From the NCBI GenBank assembly GCA_037157565.1, contig JAZHRO010000012.1, forward strand, positions 5,358,501-5,422,500: a stretch of 64,000 nucleotides of DNA, given 5' to 3'. Numbering within the stretch: position 1 is the first letter of the stretch; each line of letters starts with the position of its first letter. Shown in pieces: positions 12,629 to 23,455 of this stretch. The notes beneath the pieces were generated by a model. It was given only the letters and a program-made list of their open reading frames with translations, was not told the origin of the DNA and did not search any database. Origin of the DNA: Thalassia testudinum. Taxonomy: Eukaryota > Streptophyta > Magnoliopsida > Alismatales > Hydrocharitaceae. Position numbers and translations under genes: made by a program.

Positions 12629-12642
12629 TGTAGTATCAGAGC
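12629..12642 (+). other. Copia primer-binding site (initiator tRNA-Met type)
   Basis: GTATCAGAGCC matches the usual plant copia site TGGTATCAGAGC, with a two-base deviation at its 5' side. Confidence 0.65.
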
Positions 12643-13087
12643 CAACCTACTCTCTGCTTAGTTTAATTAAAGTCTAGTCTGATTAATAACGTATACTATT
12701 CTAGGGTAACCTAGTTGAAGTAGCATCTCACCAAAGTGAGCTCTCTTGTGAATACTGGGTTTATCCAAGAATAATAATAGGTTGAATGGGTGTTAGTTGA
12801 TGAGTGTTCACTGGCCCAAAGAAAAGTGCACACTCATTGTACTTTCACTCATTTGCGTGGCAGTACTGATGTGTTAGTTATTAGGATTTCTAAGTAGTCA
12901 TTAAATCGACCCAAAGGAATGTTCATGACTAACTCAGATTTAAATCAATAATTGTTACACACCACACCATGTCTTTAATTACAAGTCAACCTCTTGTCTA
13001 AAGATGACACCCTTGAAGGAGTTAACTAAGACATGTAATAGAGTTTAATAAATTAATCTGACATCTTATGTTTTAAAGGAGCTAATT

Positions 13088-13687
13088 ATGTCTTTATCTG
13101 TAAATTTTTCAAAAATGTCTTCTACCAATATCGCTTCCACCTTAAATTCCATACCCATGTTAACTGGCTTGAACTTTAAGTCTTGGAAGAAAACCCTGTT
13201 GATTGTCCTTGGCGTTATGGATTTGGATTTAGTGATTAAGGAACCCTCTCCCATTCTTACAGACATGAGTACTTCTGAACAAAAGGAGAAGGAAAGATGG
13301 GAGAGGCCTAATCACATATCCATGATGATTATGAAAAAGGTCATACCCAAGGTTTTCAGGGGCACAATGTCGAATGACATTGGAATAGCTAAGGATTTCC
13401 TTGCTAATATTGAGAAGTGGTTTGCTAAGAATGAAAAGTCTGAAATTAGTACGCTCCTGGCAAGCCTCATCTCAAAGAAGTACAAGGTGAAGGGTAATAT
13501 ACATAAGTACATTATGAAAATGTCCCACATAGCTTCTAAGTTGAAAGCATTGAAACTTGACCTCTCGGAGGACTTGTTGGTGCATCTAGTTTTGATCTCT
13601 CTTCCACCCTCTTTCAACCAGTTCAAGCTGAGATATAACTGTCAAAAAGAGACTTGGTCTCTGATTGAGCTCATCTCGCACTGTGTG
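13088..13687 (+). pseudogene. Copia gag, N-terminal part, cut by element 1
   Basis: The start codon is at 13088. The product opens with an Asn/Ser-rich tail and then LTGLNFKSWKK, the LDGSNFxxWK-like stretch typical of copia gag, followed by a mostly helical capsid region ending in FNQFKLRYNCQKETWSLIELISHC, the standard end of the UBN2-type domain. The frame runs into the GTGTG target site at 13683-13687, where element 1 is inserted, and resumes at 55080 in the same frame, meeting an in-frame TAG two codons later. Gag would form the cytoplasmic virus-like particle. Confidence 0.85.
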
Positions 13688-14119
13688 TGATTGTGCAGCA
13701 ATCATAAACCCTAATTCGCCTGTATTAAGGTAGAACCTAGCTTAACATGGGCATTCTGCATGCATACATTCGCATCTTAGATGAGTTATATGTTTTATAC
13801 ATAATAATGTGCTATTTGAGAGTTATTATTAATTGCAGGTAATCCAGGGCTGCGGATGAGCGATTCAACCTTATAAATCTATTCGAAATAACGATGGGAG
13901 TCTAACGCATCTAAGAGCACATCAATCAAACTCCCGTAGCACCCTAGGGAGTCCGCAGAAGAAGCAGGAGTCAAGGGAAAATTAAAAATATTCGGACCTC
14001 AGATGACAAATCCAACCACGCGGATGGATCCGGATCAATGTTCACAGTCCAACGGTGCAGAAATCGACATAATCGAAGGCTTCATCACCAGATATAAGAA
14101 GAATTAGATGGACGGCCAT

Positions 14120-14141
14120 GATGGTGCCACGTGGCACCATC
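14120..14141. promoter_or_regulatory. 22 bp perfect palindrome centred on a G-box (CACGTG)
   Basis: The arms GATGGTGCCAC / GTGGCACCATC are exact reverse complements. CACGTG is the classic plant bZIP/bHLH site. Counterparts are at 53889-53910 (3' LTR) and 61617-61638 (solo LTR). Confidence 0.8.
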
Positions 14142-14263
14142 ACAGTCGCTCCTCACCGTGCCTCAATTTGGAAGGAGAACCGCGGGCCATTAGATCGTCA
14201 TCCAACGGTCGCGATCACAGCCATGCGCCCGCCCTCAGCCGCATCATCAGAAGAGATGAAATC

Positions 14264-14293
14264 TCGACCGTTGGATTCCCATCCAACGGTTGA
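14264..14293. promoter_or_regulatory. U3 hairpin of element 1 (CCGTTGGAT / ATCCAACGG)
   Basis: A 10 bp perfect stem (14267-14276 with 14281-14290, loop TCCC) extends to 13 bp with one G-T pair. A homologous hairpin with compensating base changes is in the element 2 LTR at 28711-28742, and another in the minus-strand solo LTR at 61501-61534. Confidence 0.75.
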
Positions 14294-14757
14294 GAACGCG
14301 TGCCAACAAAACCTAAACACAACCAACTTGTGGGAGTAGCGTGTTGGTTAGCTCTCTCTCCATGAGACGAGCGGCAAGGGATCGAATTGCTCCCGGTGTG
14401 GAATTAGGAGAAGAGGCGAGTGCAAAGGGAATTCAATCGTCAGATCTCCATCGAGCGGCTCGGTAGCGAACGAGTGGCAAGCGTGGGAGCGTTGGATGCA
14501 GGCACGCACAATGACGTGTACCAAAACGCGTGAGAGTGCGCTTTAGGATTTTCAAGGTGTGATCGAACATGCATTTACGATCGGACGGCTAATGATTAGG
14601 CGCTCAGAAGAGGCGAGCGGCGAAGGAGAGGAAATAAAGGCACGCGCGTAGGTGATCTGGAGCCGTGCGATGGAGGATGGAGGGCTCACAGGCTACCACA
14701 TGGCAGCACCAGATTCAACCGGGGATAAAAGAAGGATTTGGAAGGCTTAATCAGGGT

Positions 14758-14777
14758 CGTTGATCTTCTGATCAACG
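14758..14777. promoter_or_regulatory. Inverted repeat CGTTGATC / GATCAACG upstream of the TATA box
   Basis: 8 bp perfect arms with a 4 base spacer, about 70 bp upstream of the TATA box. It is kept in the 3' LTR (near 54538) and in the element 2 LTR (28624-28645). Confidence 0.75.
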
Positions 14778-14846
14778 GATCTGATTAATCCAAGGAATTT
14801 GCATGGATTTAAGGGGCCAAATGCCTTCTTCACCCCCCACCAAAGC

Positions 14847-14855
14847 TATAAAAAG
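14847..14855 (+). promoter_or_regulatory. TATA box of element 1 5' LTR
   Basis: TATAAAAAG followed by C/T-rich sequence, as at plant LTR transcription starts. The corresponding site in the 3' LTR (54630) reads TATGAAAAG. Confidence 0.75.
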
Positions 14856-15318
14856 AGGCCAACGGGCCCCCCTTTGAAGCACTTCTCATATTCTCTTCTT
14901 CTTCCTCCTTCAACCTTTCTTTCTTCTTCCCGTCTTCTCTGCATCCGTCTCTGCACCTCCGTCTAAAGCATCCGTTGGGCCACCCCGACGAATTGTTGCT
15001 GCTCTTCTCAACCTCTCCAAAAGGCCACCACAAACTACCCGTGATGCCCTCGTTCTGTTAGATTAGTAGTATTTTACTTTCATGTTTTCATTCTATTACA
15101 TATATTAAATTCAATCTCTTTGTAATGTGAATATTGTGATTGATTATTTTTATTCTTTAGTAATCATATTGAGAACAAGTGTATGAAATCAAAAGTGATT
15201 TCTGCCTCCCTGTGATCGACCAGGACTCACCAAGTTCCGTTAATTTATTTGCTCAAGACGTATTTCACGTTATACTACAACGTATTAATTTTCTACACAA
15301 TCTACACTGCGAACAAAT

Positions 15319-15336
15319 TGGCACCGTTACTGAGGA
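15319..15336 (+). other. Element 1 primer-binding site, decayed tRNA-Asp type
   Basis: TGGCACCGTTACTGAGGA differs at four positions from the tRNA-Asp complement seen intact in elements 2 and 3. It lies three bases after the LTR end, where reverse transcription would be primed. Confidence 0.8.
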
Positions 15337-16600
15337 GGCAAGGCGAATTTTGATTTTATCTCTAATACAGTATTTTGGTGTGCAATAACAACAACACGAA
15401 GTGGCGAACGAGAAAAAGAGGGCGTTGCGAAAATTAGGTGCACACACTCCTATCAGAAATTCAGTCAAAAAGTAAGTGTCATCTTTAAAATTCAATAGCG
15501 GTGTTTCTAATGCTCCAAAACTCCCAAAATTTAGAGTGGAACTAGATCTTCAAATTATCTTTCCAATGTCACCTTTCCCAAGAAGAAATTCCTTCTGTGG
15601 AATTTTCAAAAATTCATGGAGTACATACTAATCAAATTGATTGAAAATAGAATTTTTATGAACCTTAGAAATCAATTCTGACTAACATACAAATCAGATT
15701 TATTCAAAATTTGTAGGGTGTGAAAGATAATTAAATTATCTTTCAATATCATATTTTTACAAAACTTTTGGAGCATATTTGGTATAGTTTCCAACAGAAA
15801 AACCAACATGGGTTTAAATCCCAGATTTGACCCCTAGTTACCTAAAAATTCATAACTAATTGTTGGAGATAGAAAAAAATTTTGAAAAAATACTCTCTGA
15901 AAAGCTTATTGAAAAAGGAATCTTTCTGCCAAGTTTCAAATCATTTGGATTCCATCTTACCTTAGAGTATACTTTTGAATTGTGGTCTTCAATTTGAAAA
16001 AGAACTTAGAAGTGCATGAACCAATAGGACCACATAGACTAACTTGGACTCCTACGAGCCTAAAAGTTAGTCGGTGAGGTGAGTCACCTTGTGGACCGCC
16101 CACCATCTACTACATTGAAGAAACAGGTTAAGAATTCACGAAAATACATCAAATAACCTGTATTTGGCCTGAAACTATTGGGTAGTTCCAACCTCTCTTG
16201 CAAAACCTGGGGACTAAGCCTGCGAGGTAGTGTCAAAAGACCGCGGCTGCGGGGTAACAGAATCGGAGGCAAAAGCCAAAGGAAGAACCTTCCTCGTAGT
16301 CCTCTCGTAACCAGACTGGCCGGGTTAGCCTAAGAGGCAGGAATTCCTTACAATCGGTCTCTCGCTGAATTTTTAATAGCACAAAAACGAAAAATCCGGT
16401 CATCTGATCTAAAGGACCACTCTGATTAACAAGGCCTTAGCCTTATTCTGCTTGACTATACCAACCCTTTGAGTTGGTGTATGCAAGGAAGAAGGTCATT
16501 AAGACCTGAACTTGCGGGGCCTTGGGAACCAAACCCAAGGCGGCAAAGGCAATTTTTGCATGACCTCTCTTCTCAACCTTCTTCCACCCGATTAGCTGAG
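15337..16600 (+). other. Element 1 leader, noncoding, with conserved block and stem-loops
   Basis: Between priming site and gag. Positions 16209-16338 are strongly similar to 30582-30716 in the element 2 leader (both contain GGTAGTGTCAAA, GACCGCGG and CTCGTAACCA). Three consecutive inverted repeats follow just before gag: 16461-16477, 16493-16507 and 16520-16540. Packaging or translation signals are expected in this part of a retrotransposon RNA. Confidence 0.65.
16520..16540 (+). ncRNA. Stem-loop before gag (CCTTGGG / CCCAAGG)
   Basis: A 7 bp perfect stem with 7 base loop, 60 bases before the gag start. The same stem is in element 4 at 19728-19748 and again at 19903-19923, with different loops. 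Confidence 0.55.
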
Positions 16601-18721
16601 ATGGCTAATCCCGGTCCTCGAGTTCGTCAAGACCCTGAGAATTAGGACCCAATGGCTCATCTGGAAGCCAAGGTCGAGGAAACGAAACAGAAATATGAGT
16701 AGAGCATTGACCAGATTCTCACGACACTCGACAGGATGTAGCATCCTCGACGCGGAGAACAACTGCGGGACTTCTATGATCCGGCAGCAACAATCATAGC
16801 ACTTCAGGTCTGGATTCTCGTAGGCGAAGACTCATTCAAGTTAAAGTCGAATATCATAAGTCTGATTCAGACTCATTTCCATGGAAACTCGAATGAGCTT
16901 CCCTTCCAACACCTCTAAGACCTAAGTTGGATTGCAAAGTCAGTTCGACCCAGGAATATAGATATTGGAATTGTTCTCATGAAGCTTTTTCCTTTTTCTC
17001 TCAAGGATAAAGCTGCTTATTGGTTCAATACCATCGGGAGGCCAATTGGAACCTGGGAGGAATTAAGTCGCGAATTCCTCCAAAAGTTCTTCTCGATCGG
17101 TCGAACAAATGCTATGAGGCGCACAATCACGACCTTCACTCAAGGCCCTGGAGAGAAGCTGCATGACGCCTAGGACAGATTCCACAATCTTCTCAGGAAG
17201 TGCCCACACCATGGTGTACCCAAATGGCACCTCACTCAACTATTTTACCATGGGCTGGATGACACACATCGGTACTTGGTAGATGCATCTAGCGATGGAA
17301 ATTTTCTCGCAAAGGACAAGAACAGCGCATTTAAATTATTGGAGTCCTTAGCAGAGAACTCAATGAACGCCACCTCAATGAACCAGTTCCAGCGACCTGG
17401 ATAGCATCGAGTTAATGTCCACGAAGCTCAAGCCGAGTCTGCCTGAGCCGACATGGACATTATCACCAAAAAGCTGGATAAGGTGGATCTGCTTGATAAG
17501 AAGCTCAATGAATTAATGCAAGAAAGATCCCGATCTTCTGGCAGCACTACTCCATCTTACTCCTCTCAAGCATCCCGAGCCCCCTCAGCTCGTACATATC
17601 CGTTTACTCGGGATGTTTTCTCTCCATCTTCGCAAGATCCTGCATATCAAGAACCCGTGAACAATATGGATCTGGCACCGTACAATCAGGGTTATGCACC
17701 ACATGATGATGCAAGTGCATATTCTTTTGATGAATTCGCATCTAAGACGTCTTCGGCTTACAAAGATGTTAATGCCATTCAGGGATACGGGTGTAATCCA
17801 TATTCTGAAACATATAACCTTGGTTGGCGCCAACATCCTAATTTCTCCTGGTCTGGTAACCCACAAAGACCGAGTCAAGCTCCACACTACCAGACTAGAT
17901 AATACGGGAATGCGCAGAACACGTATTCTAGGCAGCACCATTCCCGTCTCAGTAGCAACAGACACGCCCTATCTATTAGCCGCTGTACTAAGCTGCCAAC
18001 TACCCTCCAAAGTGGCTGACCCTTTGGAGTCGCTGAAGGAGGAATTGCAGGCATCAATTCAGAAATCTACTCATGACAACCTCCAAATAATGAAGGCAAT
18101 GGCTGACCAAATACAGAGCATACAGAACAAGCAAAACCAGATGATGCAAGAGCATAGATTACAGGGAGCTTTGCCTTCCCAACCTGTCCTAAACCCGAGA
18201 TATGTGCAGAATCAGGGCGCCCCACCTAGATTCCAAGCACCACAGAGGTAGGCACACGCTGTTATGCAAGCACCTCCCGCACCTCCTGGTTATGGGCTCG
18301 GTTAGCCACCTCTGTTGCCAAGCCCTTTGTATCCAGACCAACCCGCTCCTCTGCCCCTACATGGACAGCATGCCAATGCAAAAGCTGTCACCTTAAGGAG
18401 CCGAAAGACTACACAGGACCCGCTACCTAGGCAAGCAGGTAATGATTTTTCCTACGCTATACCACAAGATGGCTCACAACCCTCTTCCTCTCACAAGCCA
18501 TCTTCATTAGATAAAGGAAAGCAGCTCCTAGACCCTGAAATTCTCTTCCCTTTTCCCGCGGCCCTAACGCAAGATTCAGCACGGAAAAAGGACACGTGGA
18601 ATTTCGAGGACCTAAAATCTATGTTCAAGGAAGTTCATATTCAGGTCCCTCTCCTCGAAGCAATAGATCACATCCCTGTTGTTGCTAGGTTCTTTAAGGA
18701 CTACTATACGCCGAAGCGATA
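16601..18721 (+). pseudogene. Element 1 gag, broken by stops and frameshifts
   Basis: Starts at ATG 16601. The retrotransposon gag domain is clear at 16979-17173 (LKDKAAYWF, WEELSREFLQKFF, TNAMRRTITTF), followed by MDIITKKLDKVD at 17453, a Ser/Pro/Tyr-rich linker to about 17900, a charged helical stretch near 18040-18180, and the AVTLRSRK.TQDP motif near 18380-18420 that lies at the gag-protease transition in this lineage. It ends at 18721 after YYTPKR. In-frame stops (for example near 16645 and 17173) and frame changes between 17900 and 18320 make it non-coding. Intact gag would assemble the particle that packages the RNA. Confidence 0.85.
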
Positions 18722-19676
18722 GCAAAGAATCAGACGACAAGAGGTATTATCTGAGGAAGCCAGTGCAGTTATTTTAGCTGACTTACCGCCCAAGAAGAAG
18801 GACTCGAGCACACCACTAATTTCCTGCTTTTTGTAGGATTCCCCTTTTGATAGGGCCCTTCTTGACTTGGAGTCGTCCATCAACCTAACTCTCACCGCAA
18901 CATTTGATCAATTTTGATTTGGGGAGTTAAAACCCACCTCAGTTACCATATAGTTGGCTGACCGATCTGTAAAAACACTGAGGGGGGTGGTTGAAAATGT
19001 GATCGTAAAAGTCCAAGGATTCTGCTTTCCAGCAAACTTTTTTGTTCTTGATATGAAGGTTCCTCCTAATCTCTGTGATGCATCGATTATTCTAGGTCAC
19101 CCGTTTTTGGCAACCGCCCGTGCAAACATCGACTGTACGTCAAGGTGCATGGAGATTGCCCTGGGAAATGAAAAGCTTAGACTGGGCATTTTTAGGGCAT
19201 CAAAGAACTTTGATTGCAATTTGATCAAGGAGGATAGTGAAGACGAAGATTTAGCTTTTTGTGGGAACATTGGGCTCCTCTGTAGCAACCCAATGGTACA
19301 TTCATCCTCACTATCAAGGGTCTTTGATCGCAATCCACACAGGACTAAGACTAATGACATACACATTTCGTCCCATGGATCTGATTGTCATGGGTGTTCA
19401 TTTTCTCTTAACACCCCAGATCCTGACTATCCTGTCCTATCCAACACGGATATCTTAAGGCAGGATTACATGACCACTGTAGGTGGATTTTCCAGCAGTC
19501 AGGATCAGCATATTTCCGTTGTTGCTTCCTCTCCTCCCTTGCATAGACCCCCTCCCCACCCCCTGCTACTAGAGTTACAGCCCTTACCTGATTCGCTCAA
19601 GTACGTGTTTCTGGGAGAAAGTAAGACATATCTTGTGATTATTAATGCTCACTTGACTCCGAATCAGGAACACTAG
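18722..19676 (+). pseudogene. Element 1 aspartic protease and start of pol; truncated
   Basis: The protease region is recognisable by its order of motifs: a LLDLESSINL stretch at about 18855-18885 in place of LLDSGASINL, then LRGVVENVIVKVQGFCFPANFFVLDM at 18982 onwards, IILGHPFLATARANIDC, and an acidic linker. The catalytic Asp is kept but the SG of the DSG triad is replaced by LE, so the enzyme would be inactive. The frame ends at LTPNQEH (19676), about 40 codons before reverse transcriptase should start; the first part of RT is missing and element 4 sequence follows directly. Confidence 0.8.
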
Positions 19677-19699
19677 TTGATCTAGTGCATGCGAGGAAG

Positions 19700-19748
19700 G
19701 AGGTCACTCAGACCTCAATTGGTTAGACCTTGGGAGCCATTCCCAAGG
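19700..19748 (+). ncRNA. Two stem-loops in element 4 leader
   Basis: GAGGTC/GACCTC (19700-19716) and CCTTGGGA/TCCCAAGG (19728-19748). The same pair of stems, with other loops and slightly different arm lengths, precedes gag in element 1. A third CCTTGGG/CCCAAGG stem is at 19903-19923. Confidence 0.6.
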
Positions 19749-19974
19749 AGGCGAGTCACTTCACCCAGGCCATCTTCTCCCCTACCCTTTTCTTCTACTC
19801 TACTTAGCCGTAATGGCTAACCCTGGATCTGGACCTAATCAAGATCCAGAAGAGCTGGACCCACTAGCTTATCTGAGAGCCCGGGTCACTAAATCAGCTT
19901 AACCTTGGGATCAGAACCCAAGGTGGTGAAGATGACTTTTCCCTTCGCCTAATCCTTCTCCTCGAGTTACCAAA

Positions 19975-21314
19975 ATGGTTAACCCATATCTTAACCCTGG
20001 ATATTATGACCCATACCAGCTGGTCCCTCAAAGGACCGCATCTTATAACCTAGGATATGGATTTCATACTCCTGCTTCTCACCCATGGAATATGGGTAGA
20101 CCTAATTCACCCCCTGGAACCCCTAAAGAATTACCAGTGCATATGCGACCGCATTACAGAATACAGAGAGTCATAACTAGCGCTAAGGAGAAGGCCGCAT
20201 TCTATCTAAACGAAATCCAAGCTACCATTGATCCAAATGAAAGATGAAGCTGGATTCCATATCAAATAGCTTTGATGGAGCTCCTTCAGGGAACAGCAGG
20301 GATAATAAGGCTAATTGGACAAAATCGGGAAACTCAAGAACTACTACTTTTGAGATATCAAGTGGAAAATAGCCTTGATGACCTCGAAGAATCTGAAATG
20401 ACTACGTCGGACGAACACACAGGAGATTCTCGAGAGAAGATGTCAGAAGATAATTCAGGGGAAGAAGAATCCAGCTTGGGTATGAGATAGAAGCAGGAAA
20501 TATTCAGAATGGGTTCATCTGAGAACTCCATTCAGGAAACTGAGGAGGAAAGGACAAATATCTCTAGGACTGAGCCACAATCGGATTATCCTGAATCCTA
20601 GGAGATACCTCTTGGGTTAGATAACCCAACCATGATAAGGGAAGTATATTCATTTGAGGATATGGATCTTGAGGCAAACATTACATGTAACACTACTGAT
20701 CAGTCTAGGCCACTTCCCATTGTAGGTGAACCTGTACTAGAGCCAACATCTTCTGATCTACACTCTTCTTCTTTCAGATGTTAGATATTTTGAGATGACA
20801 CTTTCTACCCCTAATCCTGACATCCGAAGACTAGAAGTAGCTATGGATGATTTGACCAAAGAAATAAATATGCTACCTGAGGTAGGAATTACTAAGGAGC
20901 CCAACTCATACGAGGGTGAAGGTTTGAGCAGAATGAGCTGGGAATGCACCCACCATCCTAGTCAATCTAATGGATGGCTCGACTTCGAGCCTGAAGAGTC
21001 AGCCTCCGATGAATCAGAAATGAGTATTGATGAGGACGAAGTAATTTCTGACGAGGATTTCAGTGACCTCCCCACAGATCTTCTACTTTCATGAATACCC
21101 CCATATGATCCAGAGCCTGGAGGGGGCATGATCTTTGATGTCAATTATCGTTATGAGGATTCCTATGACTCAGATTCTAGTTCTAAGATACATTTTGATC
21201 TACTCCCTCAGCAACTTCCTGCTGAATTGTGGGACATGATAAGTCAACTGAATCAACATCATGATCCCCCTCTGATTATCCTCTATTTTCCACTGCCACT
21301 CCACACTTTCTTAT
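19975..21314 (+). pseudogene. Unrecognised acidic ORF of element 4 (about 445 codons when unbroken)
   Basis: I do not recognise this protein. It starts MVNPYLNPGYYDPYQLVPQ. A helical stretch at about 20130-20380 (KEKAAFYLNEIQ, ALMELLQGTAGIIRLI, ETQELLLLRYQVE) is followed by a Ser/Glu/Asp-rich region (20380-20780), a second helical part (20795-20890) and a strongly acidic C-terminal part (EPEESASDESEMSIDEDE near 20990-21040) ending in PLHTFL. Breaks are stops at 20245, 20488, 20599 and 21092 and one frameshift near 20785. All four stops are one C-to-T or G-to-A change from a sense codon, which suggests the frame was once open and translated. No gag, protease, RT or integrase motif is present, and no membrane segment is obvious. 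It could be a captured host gene fragment, an extremely diverged gag, or a regulatory protein. Confidence 0.55.
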
Positions 21315-23455
21315 AGCTAGACTTTTTGGAGTAGGGGTGCACAATCAGCTGGTTCGCATCTCCGGACCACTGATTCTGGGAGCATACGAGCACATCTTTC
21401 TCTTAATCTTGACCGACTCCTATGCTAAAACTGATACATCTGATTGACTTTTCGCCCAGCTGGAGGCGTTAAACTCAGCATCTACTCCGTATCCATCAAC
21501 TTATACATACTCGCTTTATATATAGCATTTCTTTTTCTTTTAGCATATTTCCTTTTCGCATATTGCATACTGTCAGGTTGGCTGATGTTGAATGTTAAAA
21601 TTTTAGGAGCAATTCCAGGTGATTTCTACCAATTTACTCCATACTGTATTTATTTTCTTTTATATTCATGCATGAGGACGTACAAGAACTTAGGCATGGG
21701 GGGGTAGATACAACAAAACTCAAAATTTTTATGCCAACACTTAGGAAAACCTCAAAGCTGCATGTAAAATGTACCTTAGGACCCCAAATAAAAGAACAAC
21801 TGACTCCACCTCCAATGCTCGCATTGGAGCAAAAAATCATCTGCAATAGCCATTTTCGACTCATCCGCTCACCTCTTGTTCTAAATTTAGGGTCAAGCTA
21901 AATGTAACCCGATAAAGGAAAATTTTATGAAGTACGAATATAAGAGGTTACTTGTTTACAGCATATCTACATAGTACATCCATGAATAAGATTATCTTAT
22001 TAAGAGAATGCATAGGGATTTTATCCTCTAATTGATTCCTATAATCTGGAATCTAGTATAATTTTTCACACACACGTAGAATTTACAATGGATTCACAAT
22101 GAAGGCTAATAAACGTCTTTAGTTTGTCAAGAAGAAGCAGTGCTTCTTTTCCTGAACCCTTGGATAGTGTTTTGGGAGTCAGGTAGATCTTCTTCCAAAA
22201 ATCCACCAAATAGTGTGAGATGAGAGTAGAGTGTACTGGTGCTCTAAAATTAGTGCAAGGAATCTGAAATCCTAGATAATTAGGTGATGATACTCAGAGA
22301 TTAGGCATAGTTTTCGCTCTCGGTCCCTGCATATACATTTTTGTGCAAAATTTTAAGAGCCACTAAATAAGGCAAATATGTAGAGAGCGAGTTTTCATAA
22401 AACTAGGGCTAAGGTAGATGGTTACGACCATTCTTTATGGAATCCTCAGCTAAAGGAGGGTATTGATATCAAGGTCAGAAATACACCGTCCTATTCGTCT
22501 CTCTTGGTGTCGTGAGTAGGCACTTCCACCAAATAAGCCACCCAATATCTCTTGAGTACCACCAATCCCTAATAATGCCTCCACAATAAAGTTCATAAAT
22601 GTGTGCTAGCTTGTGTTGTGTTGAAAAAAATATATATATACATAGAAAGAAAAAAATGAAAAATAAGAAAAATAAAAAGAAAAAAAAATAGACAAAGAAG
22701 AAAAAGCAAAGAAAAAAGAATGTGTGAATATTTAGTGTTTATTTCAGTTGCATTGAGACAATACCACCAAATAAATTTGAGATCCACCAAATATGGCCTT
22801 AACCTATTTTTCTGTGTTTCTGACTGCCCGAATACTGGCTGAGGAATTCTGACTTAGTGTTAGGGTTATGGAAACTTAATTAAAGTGTTAATCCCTAGTG
22901 AGACCACCAAATACGGATCATACGTGAGAATCTGGTGAGATTGTGAGCTCTAAAAAAAAAAGAGAGAAAGAGAGAGTGAATACAAAGGAACCAGAAGAGA
23001 GCATAGTTTTTCTCGTCTTTCTTTGAGTTGAGTTACTTGATAATCTGGGAATCTAGATTTTGAAGTACTAATCCCTATGTAGCACCAAGTGAGAGTGAGC
23101 CACCAAAAAAACACCCGTATCCCGCAGACATTCTCTACCCAAGCTTAAAGTCGAGGTGGAATTCAAAGAATATCTTGAATACCCCGAGGGAAGAGTCCGC
23201 CTATCCCACTAGCATTTTACTAGGGGTCAAGTATAGGCTTTAGAGGTGAATCAAGTCTTTCACTCAAATCTATTGCAAAAGCTACGTAGCTGCACTTTCA
23301 CATTTGTCTGGATTTCTAGAACATAGGATGAAAATAAAAAGGAGAAAAATCTCTCGGCAAACACTTGATAAAATAATCAATCCCTTAGGGACCCTTATGT
23401 GAATAATTTAATCTTGCATTTGGTAGGGACTAGCAAGATTTAGTCATGGGGGTAT
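21315..23455 (+). other. Element 4 3' noncoding region with repeated CCACCAAATA
   Basis: Collinear with the element 1 3' region (27523-28344 plus 52532-53450). A purine tract GGCATGGGGGGG lies at 21693-21704, and a second one (GTCATGGGGGTA) at 23444-23455 directly before the LTR acts as polypurine tract. CCACCAAATA or close variants recur at 22203, 22360, 22526, 22764, 22784, 22904 and 23100. An A-rich stretch is at 22620-22720. Confidence 0.65.

Larger units (their letters stand above)
13688..15315 (+). repeat. Element 1 5' LTR (1628 bp)
   Basis: Starts TGATTG and ends GCGAACA. It is collinear with the 3' LTR at 53451-55074. The U3 part carries a perfect 22 bp palindrome (14120-14141), a hairpin at 14264-14293, another at 14758-14777 and TATAAAAAG at 14847. 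The first 17 bases fold on themselves (TGATTG...CAATCA). Confidence 0.95.

Noticed and set aside
20272..20490. Coiled-coil regulator gene on its own
   Set aside because: It is an internal piece of the longer broken acidic ORF 19975-21314.
22593..22790. Small hydrophobic ORF on the minus strand
   Set aside because: An artefact of an A-rich plus-strand tract in the element 4 3' noncoding region.
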